Shown: positions 20,841 through 29,717, counted from the stretch's first letter. The stretch: DNA of 64,000 nt from Paenibacillus cellulosilyticus (GCF_003182255.1 NZ_QGTQ01000002.1:296767-360766); one strand, 5' to 3'. The notes: generated by a model from the letters alone, not told the origin. Program-made: numbers and translations.

Positions 20841-22853
20841 TCAGAGGGCGTAACTAGGCCGCAAGGTGATGAGCCGCTTCGACCACAGATCGATACAGGC
20901 ATCGATGATTTCTTGCGCTGCGAGATCCGTATGTTCGAATTGCTCTATCCACTCTTCCAAAGTCTTCTCTTCTTCCGCACGCTCCAATATATGAAACACA
21001 TCTTCAGAAATGGTGGATTTGTACTTTTCCTCAAAGTGAAGCCGAATGTAATGGTTCGTTTTTCTTTTGCCGTCGGCGCCGCTGCCTATCGATTTTTTCA
21101 GCTCTGCTTGCGCTAGTCGGCCTGGTATAAGCTCCAAATAATTGTCCTTGCTGATCGTTTTCTTCTCGATCAAATAATCGCCGATCACCAAGGCGTGAAT
21201 ATTAGTCGTCAAGAAGCTGACAATCGCATCTTCTTCCGAATCGACGATCGGTTCCGCATTATTGTTGAACGATGTATTCAAAAGAATAGGCACTCCGGTT
21301 AATTTCCGGAATTCATTGATTAAACTCCAATATCTTTCGTTTACATCTCTGGATACCGTCTGGATTCGAGCGGTCCCATCGACGTGGGTGACTGCGCCTA
21401 ACGACGATTGTTTATCTTGTTTCGTGGCAAGCACGAAATTCATATACGAATAAGGCGCCTTCGTACTAGGCATTTCGTAATAATCGCTTACATATTCCTC
21501 AAGAATAGACGGCGCGAATGGCCGATATCCTTCCCTCTTTTTAACCATTTCGTTAATAATTTTTTTGTTTTCCGCAGGTCTTGGATCAGCCAATATACTT
21601 CGATTTCCGAGTGCGCGAGGACCAAATTCGGATCGACCCTGAACCCAGCCGATTACGGAACCTTCCGCTAACAGCCTTGCCGTGAGCTCCACGATATTGT
21701 CCGCTTTTTTGAAAGTGATGAATTTGTCCCATTTCTTCAGCACTTTATCCAACGTGTCGCTTGCCGGAATATCCGTTCCCCAATAAAGATGGCGCAGCTT
21801 TTCCGTCCCAATGTCAGCATTCAGCTTGCGGGATAACAATAACGCGCCGCCCAGCGCGTTACCCGCATCATGAGAGGCAGGCTGAACAAACACTTCATCA
21901 AACAGACCCGAATATAATATTTTGCCGTTCAGACTGCAGTTGTGCGCCACACCTCCTGCTAGACATAACCTCGTATGTCCAGTCGACTTCTGGAAGTGGG
22001 TCAGCATATGCATGACGACTTGTTCTAACGTTTCCTGCAATGCAGCCGCAACGTCTTTATGCTCCTGCGTAAATTCCTCTCCTTTTAACCTCGGATTCAG
22101 TGCATCTATCAGCACGAAATACCAACCCGTGTTCAGCCTAAATTTCCCGTCCGGCAGTAACGTATACGCCTTCTTGAAAAGTCGTCTGAATACGCTTGGA
22201 TCGCCGTATGGAGCCAATCCCATTACTTTGTATTCGTCGTGTGTAGAATAGCCAAGTAATCCAATAACGGTGTTATAAAACCCTCCTAAACTATCATTAT
22301 TAGAAATATGATGAATAGGTTTCATGGCATCCTTATTTGCATCGAAAATAATGCCTGCATCCCCTTCCGGTGATGCGCCATCAATTGTCACTACGAGACT
22401 TTGGTCGAAACCGGACATATAATAGGCACTGGCTGCATGGCAATAATGATGGTTTACGTATACGATGTCTTCCTTGCTATAGCTCAAATTAAAATATTGC
22501 TGAAGTCGTTCTGCCAACCACGCTTTAGGGTCGCGGAAAGTTAAATCGCGATATTGATTGCGGTATGTAATCGTTTCAAATTTAGCCTGTGGCTCTGCGC
22601 TGTAGTATACGATTTTATCAATATCGCCCAGCTGAATCCCTTGCGTATCCAGACAGCTCTGTATGGCATGAACAGGGAACTTGCCTGTATGTTTAATTCG
22701 GTTGAGCCGCTCCTCTTCAAATGCAGCTACCACTTTCCCGTCTTCAATTAAGACTGCGGCAGAATCATGGACCATTGCGCCTGAAGTTAATGTAGGTTTA
22801 AAAAAATCTTCATGCGGGAAATCCATCCCTCCCGCTATCCCAAGAATTCTCAT
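20841..22853 (-). CDS. NodU/CmcH-family O-carbamoyltransferase
   Basis: This family makes carbamoyl-AMP from carbamoyl phosphate and ATP in one domain and passes the carbamoyl group to a hydroxyl in a Kae1-like domain, as studied in TobZ. Visible are NHHYCHAAS (His135 and His139, the expected metal site), LAGGVAHNCSLNGK, QPASHDAGNALG, and the C-terminal EFGPRALGNRSILADPR block. At about 670 residues it is full length. It is a close paralogue of the protein at 25574-27574 over its whole length. The ATG at 22853 is chosen because GGAAGGTGG lies eight bases upstream; a GTG four codons earlier overlaps that site. In a polyol PKS operon the acceptor is probably a chain hydroxyl; the exact position cannot be read from sequence. 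Confidence 0.93.
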   Translation of the reverse strand: MRILGIAGGMDFPHEDFFKPTLTSGAMVHDSAAVLIEDGKVVAAFEEERLNRIKHTGKFPVHAIQSCLDTQGIQLGDIDKIVYYSAEPQAKFETITYRNQYRDLTFRDPKAWLAERLQQYFNLSYSKEDIVYVNHHYCHAASAYYMSGFDQSLVVTIDGASPEGDAGIIFDANKDAMKPIHHISNNDSLGGFYNTVIGLLGYSTHDEYKVMGLAPYGDPSVFRRLFKKAYTLLPDGKFRLNTGWYFVLIDALNPRLKGEEFTQEHKDVAAALQETLEQVVMHMLTHFQKSTGHTRLCLAGGVAHNCSLNGKILYSGLFDEVFVQPASHDAGNALGGALLLSRKLNADIGTEKLRHLYWGTDIPASDTLDKVLKKWDKFITFKKADNIVELTARLLAEGSVIGWVQGRSEFGPRALGNRSILADPRPAENKKIINEMVKKREGYRPFAPSILEEYVSDYYEMPSTKAPYSYMNFVLATKQDKQSSLGAVTHVDGTARIQTVSRDVNERYWSLINEFRKLTGVPILLNTSFNNNAEPIVDSEEDAIVSFLTTNIHALVIGDYLIEKKTISKDNYLELIPGRLAQAELKKSIGSGADGKRKTNHYIRLHFEEKYKSTISEDVFHILERAEEEKTLEEWIEQFEHTDLAAQEIIDACIDLWSKRLITLRPSYAL

Positions 22854-22880
22854 CTTATTAACCACCTTCCATGAACACGC

Positions 22881-23597
22881 TTAAGCGGTTTGGATGCTGT
22901 TTAATACACGGTTGATTTGTTGAATCATAATGCCGAAGCTGTCATTGATATAAAAATGTCCGCCCTTGAATTTGGCTATCGTACACTCATTAGTCGTATG
23001 ATTACGCCATTCCTTCAAATCCGTTCGATTAACGTCCGCATCTCCAATTCCGGTCATCACATGGATAGCGGCGGTCAATGGTTCCCTGTTTGCCTCGTAC
23101 ACGTAGGTCTCCATTAATTCAAAATCGGCCCGAAGGATTGGAATAAACGTTTGTGCCAATTGGGTATCTTCAAACAACTCCTTAGTAGCACCGCCAAGCT
23201 CAAGGAGATTTTCCTTCAACTGTTCCTCGGGGAAGGAGGAATCAAATATTTCTCTCCGATTGATATGCGGAGGCCTTCTGCCGGACATAAAAATGACAGT
23301 CGGTTCTCTCTGTCCTAATTGCTTAATTTTGTGAACTAATTCATACGCCAGCACGGAGCCCATGCTATGACCGAAAAAAGCGTAAGGCTCGTCCTGAATA
23401 TCGTTCTGGATCTGTCCATACAAATCGTCGACAGCCTCTTGAAAGTTCTTATAAAATGGATTCTTCATTCGGCTTCCCCTGCCAGCTAGCTCGACGGGCA
23501 TCAATTCAATAGACTCGCTCAAATATTTTTTCCATTTGAGATAGCCTAATGACGAGCTACCAGCGAAAGGAAAGGCGAACAGTTTCAATTTACTCAT
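22881..23597 (-). CDS. Type II thioesterase
   Basis: This 238-residue alpha/beta hydrolase of the TEII type probably clears wrongly loaded or stalled acyl groups from the carrier domains of the PKS. The family start FAFPFAG, the ELAGRG loop, nucleophile Ser78 in GHSMGS, the acidic residue in the GIGDADV strand and His in KGGHFYI are all visible. Length is normal for the family. It lies between two carbamoyltransferase genes, 12 nt after the upstream gene and 27 nt before the next, which fixes it as part of the operon. A role as the releasing enzyme is possible, because no integrated thioesterase is visible, but the end of the line is outside the window. The ribosome site (AGGTTGG) is weak. 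Confidence 0.92.
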   Translation of the reverse strand: MSKLKLFAFPFAGSSSLGYLKWKKYLSESIELMPVELAGRGSRMKNPFYKNFQEAVDDLYGQIQNDIQDEPYAFFGHSMGSVLAYELVHKIKQLGQREPTVIFMSGRRPPHINRREIFDSSFPEEQLKENLLELGGATKELFEDTQLAQTFIPILRADFELMETYVYEANREPLTAAIHVMTGIGDADVNRTDLKEWRNHTTNECTIAKFKGGHFYINDSFGIMIQQINRVLNSIQTA

Positions 23598-23609
23598 TGT
23601 TGAACCAAC

Positions 23610-25526
23610 CTATTTGAACATATAATTCGTATTCAGATTAATTTCGGCGCATTTTTGATGAAGGTATGTGTTCACCTCATCTTCTAAGCCTTTCTGCAGA
23701 TCCGTTCTGATTTCAGGAAAATAACCTAGGAAGTTAAAATATTTAGGATTGAGATTATGAGGGTTAATTCGCCGGTAAAGTTTATCCGAGTACTCCGATT
23801 TTCTCTTAAACGTTTGTTTCATACGCGGGTTAGGGGATTGTTCGGTGTATTGTTCGAATCCATCAAGCTCCACTCTTACTTTATTGAGATAGATCACTTT
23901 TATTTTTTTTCTTAACGCAAAATTCATTGCTTCTTCCAGCTTGTTGATAATAGGTTCGCCCTTATCGTTAAGCGACGTATTGCAAAGCAGCGGAACTTGC
24001 GTGTCTTCATTAAATATTTGCAGCAGTTGGTATAAATCTTCGTTATCCTGTTGATTAACCGTTTGAATTCTCGCTGACTTATCCAAGTGGAGGACGGCCG
24101 GAACCTGCGAGAATTTGTCTTCTTTAACGATTGCCGTTTGAAGCATATACGGCGAAGATATATCATCTTCGAACCACTGCCCCAGATGCTGCTCCATGAT
24201 CAACGGTGCAACCGGCCGCCACCATTCTCGCTCTTTAATGATATTTAGTTTAGTCTTCGAATCCTCATTTCTTGGATCCGCGAGCAAACTTCTGTTGCCT
24301 AGGGCACGGGGACCCACTTCCGAGCGATTATTAAACCAAACAATTGGATCGTTTTTAATGTCGGAAAGAAATTGATCGGCAATAAAGTCGCCATGGCTTT
24401 TCACGAATTGATTGTATTTCGTTAATATTTCGTCTAATGAATGGTCACGGTCCCCGTAATATGCATGTTGAAAATCGAAGTTGAATTTCCCATGTTTTTT
24501 ATGAAACGCATATAATCCGATTCCGAGAGACATTCCCGTATCGTTCACACAAGGCGGGGCGATGAAGCCTTTAAATTTATACTTGTTCATTAAGTGCGAA
24601 TTGGTCGGACAATTCAACGCAAAACCGCCCGTCATGGAAAGATAGGTATCTTCCGGATCGATGTCGAATTGGCGGAGCGCCTGCTCTACATTTCGTTCCA
24701 TGATTTCTTTAGAAAGCTGCTGAATAATACACATAACGAATGCGATTTTATTCTCCTCGTAGGTGAATCGGTCGCTCAATTGCGACTCGGGCAATTTGGC
24801 AAACTCATCTTCCAATTCGTTAAATAATAAATTCAGATCCTTAAAAGTATCATAGAGGATGTCGTATTTTTGAATGAGCAATGACTCCCGAAAGAAATCC
24901 TTCTGACAATCAAACTCGATAGCACTGCCAAGGGCCATCAGCGTTCCTTCCTGCAGTCCATATCTAAACGCGGGATATGCCCATAACTGGGCTGGCGAAT
25001 TTGTCGGAAAATGAGTAACCTTACCTTTATCTGCGTAGCAGCCGGGATAATAATATTTCATCTGCTCCGCCGCTGCGGAAGTCAACTTAGGAAAAAATTC
25101 TGGCCCTCCGTCCACTGCGAAAGCTAAAATTTTCTCATTATGAAAGATTTCAGTATTCAATAAAACGCCGGAATACAAGTGACACAATCCGTGATAAGCA
25201 TATTCAGGCATTTCGACAAAGGAGTGATAATCATTCACCGTCGAAATCTTCGGAGATCCCCAAACTTCTTGCATATCATCGATAGTCAAATGATACTCGG
25301 CAAGTAATTCATTAATAAACTCTACTGCGTGTTCCGTATTCAGGAAGGAATACGCATGATGCTTATACCCTGTAAGACGTTCCAGTTCCCAATAATGAAC
25401 CAAGGAAACGTTATCATTTTCCTTCAAGAATAGTGCAATATTGTTATCATGCCTCGTTACAATATCAAACGCGTGGCAATATTCATCGATAACGATGTAG
25501 GTAGCCAAGTAGTATCCGTCTTGCAT
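23610..25526 (-). CDS. Divergent carbamoyltransferase-family protein
   Basis: This 638-residue protein belongs to the NodU/CmcH family but has moved far from the two others in the operon. The metal-site pattern survives as His112-x3-His116 (YHGLCHLYSG in place of HHxCHAAS). SMTGGFALNCPTN corresponds to LAGGVAHNC, PCVNDTGMSLGIG to the HDAG segment, and EVGPRALGNRSLLADPR keeps the C-terminal block. The N-terminus lacks the usual GIxGG start, and the C-terminus has an extra 80 or so residues rich in Arg, Lys and Asn. It may carbamoylate a different hydroxyl or act as a partner of the others. It starts at ATG 25526 behind GGGAGTG and lies 47 nt after the upstream gene. Confidence 0.88.
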   Translation of the reverse strand: MQDGYYLATYIVIDEYCHAFDIVTRHDNNIALFLKENDNVSLVHYWELERLTGYKHHAYSFLNTEHAVEFINELLAEYHLTIDDMQEVWGSPKISTVNDYHSFVEMPEYAYHGLCHLYSGVLLNTEIFHNEKILAFAVDGGPEFFPKLTSAAAEQMKYYYPGCYADKGKVTHFPTNSPAQLWAYPAFRYGLQEGTLMALGSAIEFDCQKDFFRESLLIQKYDILYDTFKDLNLLFNELEDEFAKLPESQLSDRFTYEENKIAFVMCIIQQLSKEIMERNVEQALRQFDIDPEDTYLSMTGGFALNCPTNSHLMNKYKFKGFIAPPCVNDTGMSLGIGLYAFHKKHGKFNFDFQHAYYGDRDHSLDEILTKYNQFVKSHGDFIADQFLSDIKNDPIVWFNNRSEVGPRALGNRSLLADPRNEDSKTKLNIIKEREWWRPVAPLIMEQHLGQWFEDDISSPYMLQTAIVKEDKFSQVPAVLHLDKSARIQTVNQQDNEDLYQLLQIFNEDTQVPLLCNTSLNDKGEPIINKLEEAMNFALRKKIKVIYLNKVRVELDGFEQYTEQSPNPRMKQTFKRKSEYSDKLYRRINPHNLNPKYFNFLGYFPEIRTDLQKGLEDEVNTYLHQKCAEINLNTNYMFK

Positions 25527-25573
25527 ATCATCACTCCCAATCGATTGGATATTCTCATTATTGGAATTTGTGC

Positions 25574-27574
25574 TTATTTCGCAGGTTTCAGCTTAATCAG
25601 CCTTAACGACCAGAGATCGATGAAGGTATCCCTAATAATCTCCTTCGTATCTTTAGAAATTTCCGGCTTCTCAGGCACCAATTCCGCTAACGGTTTATGT
25701 CCATCGGACTCTTCAATCATTTGAAATACGGCTTCCGGAATGACTTTGCTATACTTATTTCCAAAATGCATTCGGATTTCATGGATATTTTGTTTTTTTC
25801 CATCCTCCGTATAGCCGATTGATTGTTTCAACTCCGAACCGATCAGCCTTTCTGGTACCATATGCATGTATTGTTCCTTGCTGATCGCCTTTTTCTTGAT
25901 TATGTAATCACCGATAACCAAGTAATGAATATTCGTCGTAAGAAAGCTAACGATCGCATCTTCTTCCGAATCAACGATTGGTTCAACATTATTGTTGAAT
26001 GAAGTGTTCAACAACACCGGTATGCCGGTTAATTGCCTGAATTCATCAATTAAGGACCAATACTTTTCGTTCGTCTCTTTCGACACCGTTTGTACTCTTG
26101 CCGTTCCATCGACGTGCGTAACGGCGCCCAGTAAAGACTGCTTGTCTTCCTTCGTCCTTAGGACGAAATTCATAAAAGAGAGAGGCGCCTTCGTGTCCGG
26201 CATCTCATAGTAATCCCCCACGTATTCTTCAAGAACGGAAGGAGCGAACGGCCGATATCCTTCTCTTTTTTTGACCATCTCATTGATAATATTTTTGTTT
26301 TCTGCCGGCCTTGGATCCGCCAATATGCTTCGATTCCCCAATGCGCGCGGCCCAAATTCCGATCGTCCTTGAACCCAGCCGATAACCGCGCCGTCCGCAA
26401 TCAACTTTGCGGTTGATTTTGCAACATCGTCCACTTTTTCATAGTCAATCAAATCATCCCATTGGTGCAACAAGTCATTCAGGTCGTCACTGCTGCCAAT
26501 TTCGGTTCCCCAATAAAGATGACGAAGCGTTTCCGTCCCTTTATCTTTGTCCAGCCTTTGGGATAACAATAATGCTGCACCTAACGTGTTGCCTGCATCA
26601 TGGGCTGCCGGCTGCACAAACACCTCGTCAAAGAGACCGGAATACAAGATTTTTCCGTTCATCGAGCAATTATGTGCTACCCCGCCTGCCAAGCATAGCT
26701 TCGTATGACCTGTCGCCTGACGATAATGGTTCAATACGTGCATGACAATCGTCTCCAGCGCTTCCTGCAGCGCCGCAGCCAAATCCTTATGCTCTTGTGT
26801 AATGGGACCGCCCTTTTTCCGCGGCGTCATAAATTCAAATAGTGCTGTTGACCAAGCAAGATTGATCGAAAATTTCCCATCCGGGAGCAGCGTATAGGCT
26901 TTCTTCAAGTATCTTCTAAATTTGGCTGGATCACCGTAAGGCGCCATCCCCATGACCTTATATTCGTCATGCGGATGGTATCCCAACACGCGAATGACCG
27001 AAATGTAAAAGGCCCCTAAGCTGTGCTCGTTCGGGATGCGATCGAGCACAGTGAATTGATCGCCTTCCGCACTGATGATGTATCCGGCATAGCCTTCCCT
27101 CGATTCCCCATCCAGCGTCACCGTCAAGCTTCTATCAAAGCCTGACATCAGATGCGCGCTTGCGGCGTGACAAATATGATGTTCAACGAACTGTATTTTT
27201 TTACGGTCAATTTGAGTGCCGTCCTGCTTATCTATCACGTCAGCCAAATAGTCCCTCGTGCTTTTATGAAGGGAATCCCGGTAGAAAAACTCGTCTCGAA
27301 CGATCAGATCGCATTCTTGTTCTCTGGCCGTCAATACAATTCGGTCAATATCCGAATACGTTACCCCAAGCTGTTCCAAACAAAATTCCATCGCATGCAG
27401 GGGGAATTTCCCTGTATGCTTGATCCTGCTTAACCGTTCTTCTTCGATCGCCGCAACGACTCGACCATCTTTCACCAGCACCGCCGCAGCATCATGAGGA
27501 ATTCTTCCAAAATCGAACGCTCGCAAATCCTCATGCGGCAGCTCCAATCCTCCGTGAATACTTAAAATCAGCAT
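25574..27574 (-). CDS. NodU/CmcH-family O-carbamoyltransferase
   Basis: This 666-residue protein has the full TobZ-like layout: N-terminal Kae1-like domain with EHHICHAAS, LAGGVAHNCSMNGK, QPAAHDAGNTLG and the GRSEFGPRALGNRSILADPR block. It is highly similar throughout to the protein at 20841-22853, including the KKREGYRPFAPS segment, so the two arose by duplication. The expected reaction is carbamoyl transfer to a hydroxyl of the polyketide. Two ATG codons are adjacent at the start; I use the second (27574), which stands seven bases from GGAGG. It is the second gene of the operon, about 50 nt after the ACP gene. The surrounding DNA is visibly more AT-rich than the glycosylation and thi regions. 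Confidence 0.93.
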   Translation of the reverse strand: MLILSIHGGLELPHEDLRAFDFGRIPHDAAAVLVKDGRVVAAIEEERLSRIKHTGKFPLHAMEFCLEQLGVTYSDIDRIVLTAREQECDLIVRDEFFYRDSLHKSTRDYLADVIDKQDGTQIDRKKIQFVEHHICHAASAHLMSGFDRSLTVTLDGESREGYAGYIISAEGDQFTVLDRIPNEHSLGAFYISVIRVLGYHPHDEYKVMGMAPYGDPAKFRRYLKKAYTLLPDGKFSINLAWSTALFEFMTPRKKGGPITQEHKDLAAALQEALETIVMHVLNHYRQATGHTKLCLAGGVAHNCSMNGKILYSGLFDEVFVQPAAHDAGNTLGAALLLSQRLDKDKGTETLRHLYWGTEIGSSDDLNDLLHQWDDLIDYEKVDDVAKSTAKLIADGAVIGWVQGRSEFGPRALGNRSILADPRPAENKNIINEMVKKREGYRPFAPSVLEEYVGDYYEMPDTKAPLSFMNFVLRTKEDKQSLLGAVTHVDGTARVQTVSKETNEKYWSLIDEFRQLTGIPVLLNTSFNNNVEPIVDSEEDAIVSFLTTNIHYLVIGDYIIKKKAISKEQYMHMVPERLIGSELKQSIGYTEDGKKQNIHEIRMHFGNKYSKVIPEAVFQMIEESDGHKPLAELVPEKPEISKDTKEIIRDTFIDLWSLRLIKLKPAK

Positions 27575-27628
27575 CATTTCCCTCCATTCATCTTAATGAT
27601 TCAAGCCTTTTGCCGTTCCGGTCCTACT

Positions 27629-27916
27629 TTATATCGCCGACGAATTACTCTCTGTTACTTGGAGCCGTTCTTCTACATATTCTTTTAGTTTTTGCAAGGT
27701 GTTAAAATATTCTGCATCCAAAGAACCATCATCGAATTCAATATCAAATTCATTTTCGAGCGCAACAATGAGTTTGATGAATGTGATTGAATCGATTTCC
27801 AGATCAAGAAGATCGCGATCGAGAAAGTCCTTGTCAAACACACTCTCATCCATTAACCCCTCTGCCACCTGCTTCACTATTTCCAAAAATTTTGAATCGA
27901 TTGTATTTTCTCTCAT
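27629..27916 (-). CDS. Free-standing acyl carrier protein, first gene of the PKS operon
   Basis: This 95-residue acidic protein has the ACP pattern, with LEIDSITFIKL carrying the phosphopantetheine serine and a following helix ELENEFDIEFDD-like stretch. The start ATG at 27916 is set by AAAGGAG eight bases before it; an in-frame GTG six codons earlier lies inside that site. Free ACPs in such clusters can carry malonyl units for a trans-AT, carry the starter, or hold a tailoring intermediate. Which one applies is not visible. It leads the operon directly behind the promoter at 27945-27974. Confidence 0.88.
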   Translation of the reverse strand: MRENTIDSKFLEIVKQVAEGLMDESVFDKDFLDRDLLDLEIDSITFIKLIVALENEFDIEFDDGSLDAEYFNTLQKLKEYVEERLQVTESNSSAI

Positions 27917-27944
27917 AATTATATCTCCTTTCACTTTTTAGTTA

Positions 27945-27974
27945 TTTATAACATCCTACCGATTCATCCTTCAA
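27945..27974 (-). promoter_or_regulatory. Candidate sigmaA-like promoter of the PKS operon
   Basis: Read on the minus strand, TTGAAG (27974-27969) and TATAAA (27950-27945) are 18 nt apart, and the -10 box ends about 28 nt before the ACP start. The -35 box departs from consensus at two positions, which fits a promoter needing an activator. A perfect tandem repeat begins 16 nt upstream of the -35 box. Confidence 0.55.
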
Positions 27975-27990
27975 TAACCTTTCCACCGTT

Positions 27991-28028
27991 TCTGTAATAT
28001 TGACATTTATCTGTAATATTGACATTTA
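27991..28028. repeat. Two perfect 19-bp tandem repeats, probable activator operator
   Basis: The 19-mer TCTGTAATATTGACATTTA occurs at 27991-28009 and again at 28010-28028 without spacer or mismatch. Direct repeats of about two helix turns just upstream of a -35 box are the usual binding layout for AraC-type activators, and such a gene is divergently encoded at 28460. Each copy also contains a TTGACA on the plus strand (28000-28005 and 28019-28024), which could be a -35 box for the regulator gene, though I see no good -10 partner. Confidence 0.6.
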
Positions 28029-28459
28029 TCTCGTTGATTCGATACCACATAGAGCTTGGAGCGGACCCGGGTCGCACATCAATATGTCAACGTTTGCAAT
28101 GGTAAATTTAATACGGATTGACTGATGTGGAAAATTAGGGTAAGTTAATAACAAATGATTTTGTTGTGATATTAACAACAATGCACCGACCAAATCATTT
28201 CCTCTATGATCAACACTACCGCTTGTTACTAACACAACGTTTGTATGCATATCGCCCCAACGTCCATTAACCCCATGACCTGGCGTTTTCGTTTCTTGTC
28301 ATTCCAACTCGAAGCACTTGAACTAGATCCGAGTATTTATTCGTAATTTCAGCAAAGCCCTCCTAGCTACGTTTACTTTCTTTAAGTACATCTCGCGTTA
28401 TGGAAAGCGATGATCGTCATGAAGAGCAACAGCATTTTTTATAGGGAGAGATTAAGCAA
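28029..28459. other. Remainder of the divergent intergenic region, with one inverted repeat
   Basis: No convincing gene is seen in these 431 bases. At 28161-28181 there is a perfect inverted repeat, TTGTTGT - 7 nt - ACAACAA, without a T tract, so it is more like a protein-binding site than a terminator. The ribosome site GGGAGAG of the regulator gene lies at the right end. A 74-codon frame on the minus strand (28026-28250) has no good ribosome site and no recognisable features. Confidence 0.4.
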
Positions 28460-29254
28460 ATGACGGAGTGTACAATAACCTCGGTCTACCGACAGATGCT
28501 CTTTTCTCAGGGTAGTATCCAATTTGATTATGGATTGAATCAGCGCTTTTTGATAAGTTGCAATCATCCCATCAAAGTAATATGCGATGGAAATGAGCGA
28601 AGAGTAGGGTGCGAACAGTTAATACTTGGGGAACGTTTTGAAATCAAAGGAATCGACGAAAGGATGGTTACAATTCAAGGAATAGCTTTTATTCCACAAA
28701 ACATTAGCAAAGGGGGAGAGAAATTATATATTCTTAATAAGCAAGATGTACCTATTGTAGATGGGCTAATCAATTTAAATTCAGATTCCAGCCAAGCCAA
28801 TTTGTCCGAAGCTCAACAGCAATTAGATTTGTTATGGAATAAACTAGATTTAATAGAAATGAACGATGAATTGAAAGCGATCTCACCTGCTATGGCACAA
28901 GGAAAAATAGATAAACGCTTAATCATCGTGCATCGTTACATTCGGTTGAATTATGGGGAGCCCTTAACGTTGCAGCTGCTTGCAGATCTTATCAATTGCA
29001 ACCCTGTTTATTTAAGCAATACATACACGAAGCTGTTTAAGATCACACCTATGAAATATCTTCAAGTAACACGTATGAAAAAAGCCAGCGAGCTATTGAA
29101 AGAGACCAACATGAGTATTAAAGACATCACTACTCATTTAGGTTACGTCAATAATTCTCAATTCTCGACGATCTTTAAACGGTATTTCTCTTGCACACCT
29201 GTCGAATACCGACGGAATCAACATTTACAAATGAGAAGTATTGGGATTTTTTGA
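28460..29254 (+). CDS. AraC-family transcriptional regulator, likely activator of the PKS operon
   Basis: This 264-residue protein has a C-terminal AraC-type double helix-turn-helix (about 165-255): the first helix pair lies in LTLQLLADLINCNPVYLS, and the second includes the family signature MSIKDITTHLGYVNNSQFSTIFKRYFSCTPVEYR. The N-terminal 150 residues look like a small cupin-like sensing domain but I cannot name a ligand. It is divergent from the PKS operon and shares the intergenic region with its promoter and tandem repeat, so local control is likely. The stop overlaps the start of the next gene by one base (TGATG). Confidence 0.9.
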   Translation: MTECTITSVYRQMLFSQGSIQFDYGLNQRFLISCNHPIKVICDGNERRVGCEQLILGERFEIKGIDERMVTIQGIAFIPQNISKGGEKLYILNKQDVPIVDGLINLNSDSSQANLSEAQQQLDLLWNKLDLIEMNDELKAISPAMAQGKIDKRLIIVHRYIRLNYGEPLTLQLLADLINCNPVYLSNTYTKLFKITPMKYLQVTRMKKASELLKETNMSIKDITTHLGYVNNSQFSTIFKRYFSCTPVEYRRNQHLQMRSIGIF

Positions 29255-29514
29255 TGATCGCGGACATGAACGCAATTGATGAAAAAGTCAGTCGTATTGT
29301 CGGAAAAGTATTGCAGCACAAACACCCTATCGCAATGGACCAAGTACTTTACCCGTATGGTTTGGATTCAATGAAGATCATCGAGCTTATTGTGCAGCTT
29401 GAAGATCAATTTAATATTCTCTTAGATGACAACGAATTGTATTTTGAGAATTTCAGTAACAAGCGAGATATTATAGCCCGTGTAAAGAGAAAATTGTATG
29501 GCCAGCCTTATTAA
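29254..29514 (+). CDS. Second free-standing acyl carrier protein, coupled to the regulator gene
   Basis: This 86-residue protein has GLDSMKIIEL around phosphopantetheine Ser39 and the acidic helix LEDQFNI that follows it in ACPs. It starts at the ATG overlapping the AraC stop; no clear ribosome site precedes it, so translation is probably coupled. It is transcribed away from the PKS genes but its family points to the same pathway or to a link between carrier state and the regulator. It is not closely similar to the ACP at 27629-27916. A second in-frame ATG four codons on is possible. Confidence 0.85.
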   Translation: MIADMNAIDEKVSRIVGKVLQHKHPIAMDQVLYPYGLDSMKIIELIVQLEDQFNILLDDNELYFENFSNKRDIIARVKRKLYGQPY

Positions 29515-29608
29515 TCCGCAGCAGGCACAGAAACATACATAGATGCTGTGGAACTGCTCATCTATCGGGATGCAGTAAAGTACATAAATCGTCAGCGTTT
29601 ACGATAAG

Positions 29609-29650
29609 AGGTACAGCCTCCTCAATCTTCTTGAGAGTCTGTGCCTTTTA
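29609..29650 (+). terminator. Intrinsic terminator after the araC-ACP pair
   Basis: Outer arms AGGTACAG and CTGTGCCT (one G-U type mismatch) enclose inner CTCAA/TTGAG pairing, followed by TTTTATT. It lies about 95 nt after the ACP stop and before the fabH promoter. Confidence 0.75.
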
Positions 29651-29681
29651 TTATGCAATGGAATAGATGAATAAAGCCCCA

Positions 29682-29709
29682 TTGACATCCACCTCCCCAC
29701 ATGTTTAGT
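29682..29709 (+). promoter_or_regulatory. Candidate fabH promoter
   Basis: A perfect TTGACA at 29682-29687 is followed after 16 nt by TTTAGT (29704-29709), a four-of-six -10 match; TAGTAT two bases later is an alternative. The FapR-type palindrome begins within ten bases downstream, where transcription would start. Confidence 0.5.
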
Positions 29710-29717
29710 ATTAGATA

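Noticed and set aside
28026-28250. Small minus-strand gene of 74 codons in the regulatory region
   Set aside because: No proper ribosome site and no recognisable features, and it would run through the tandem operator.
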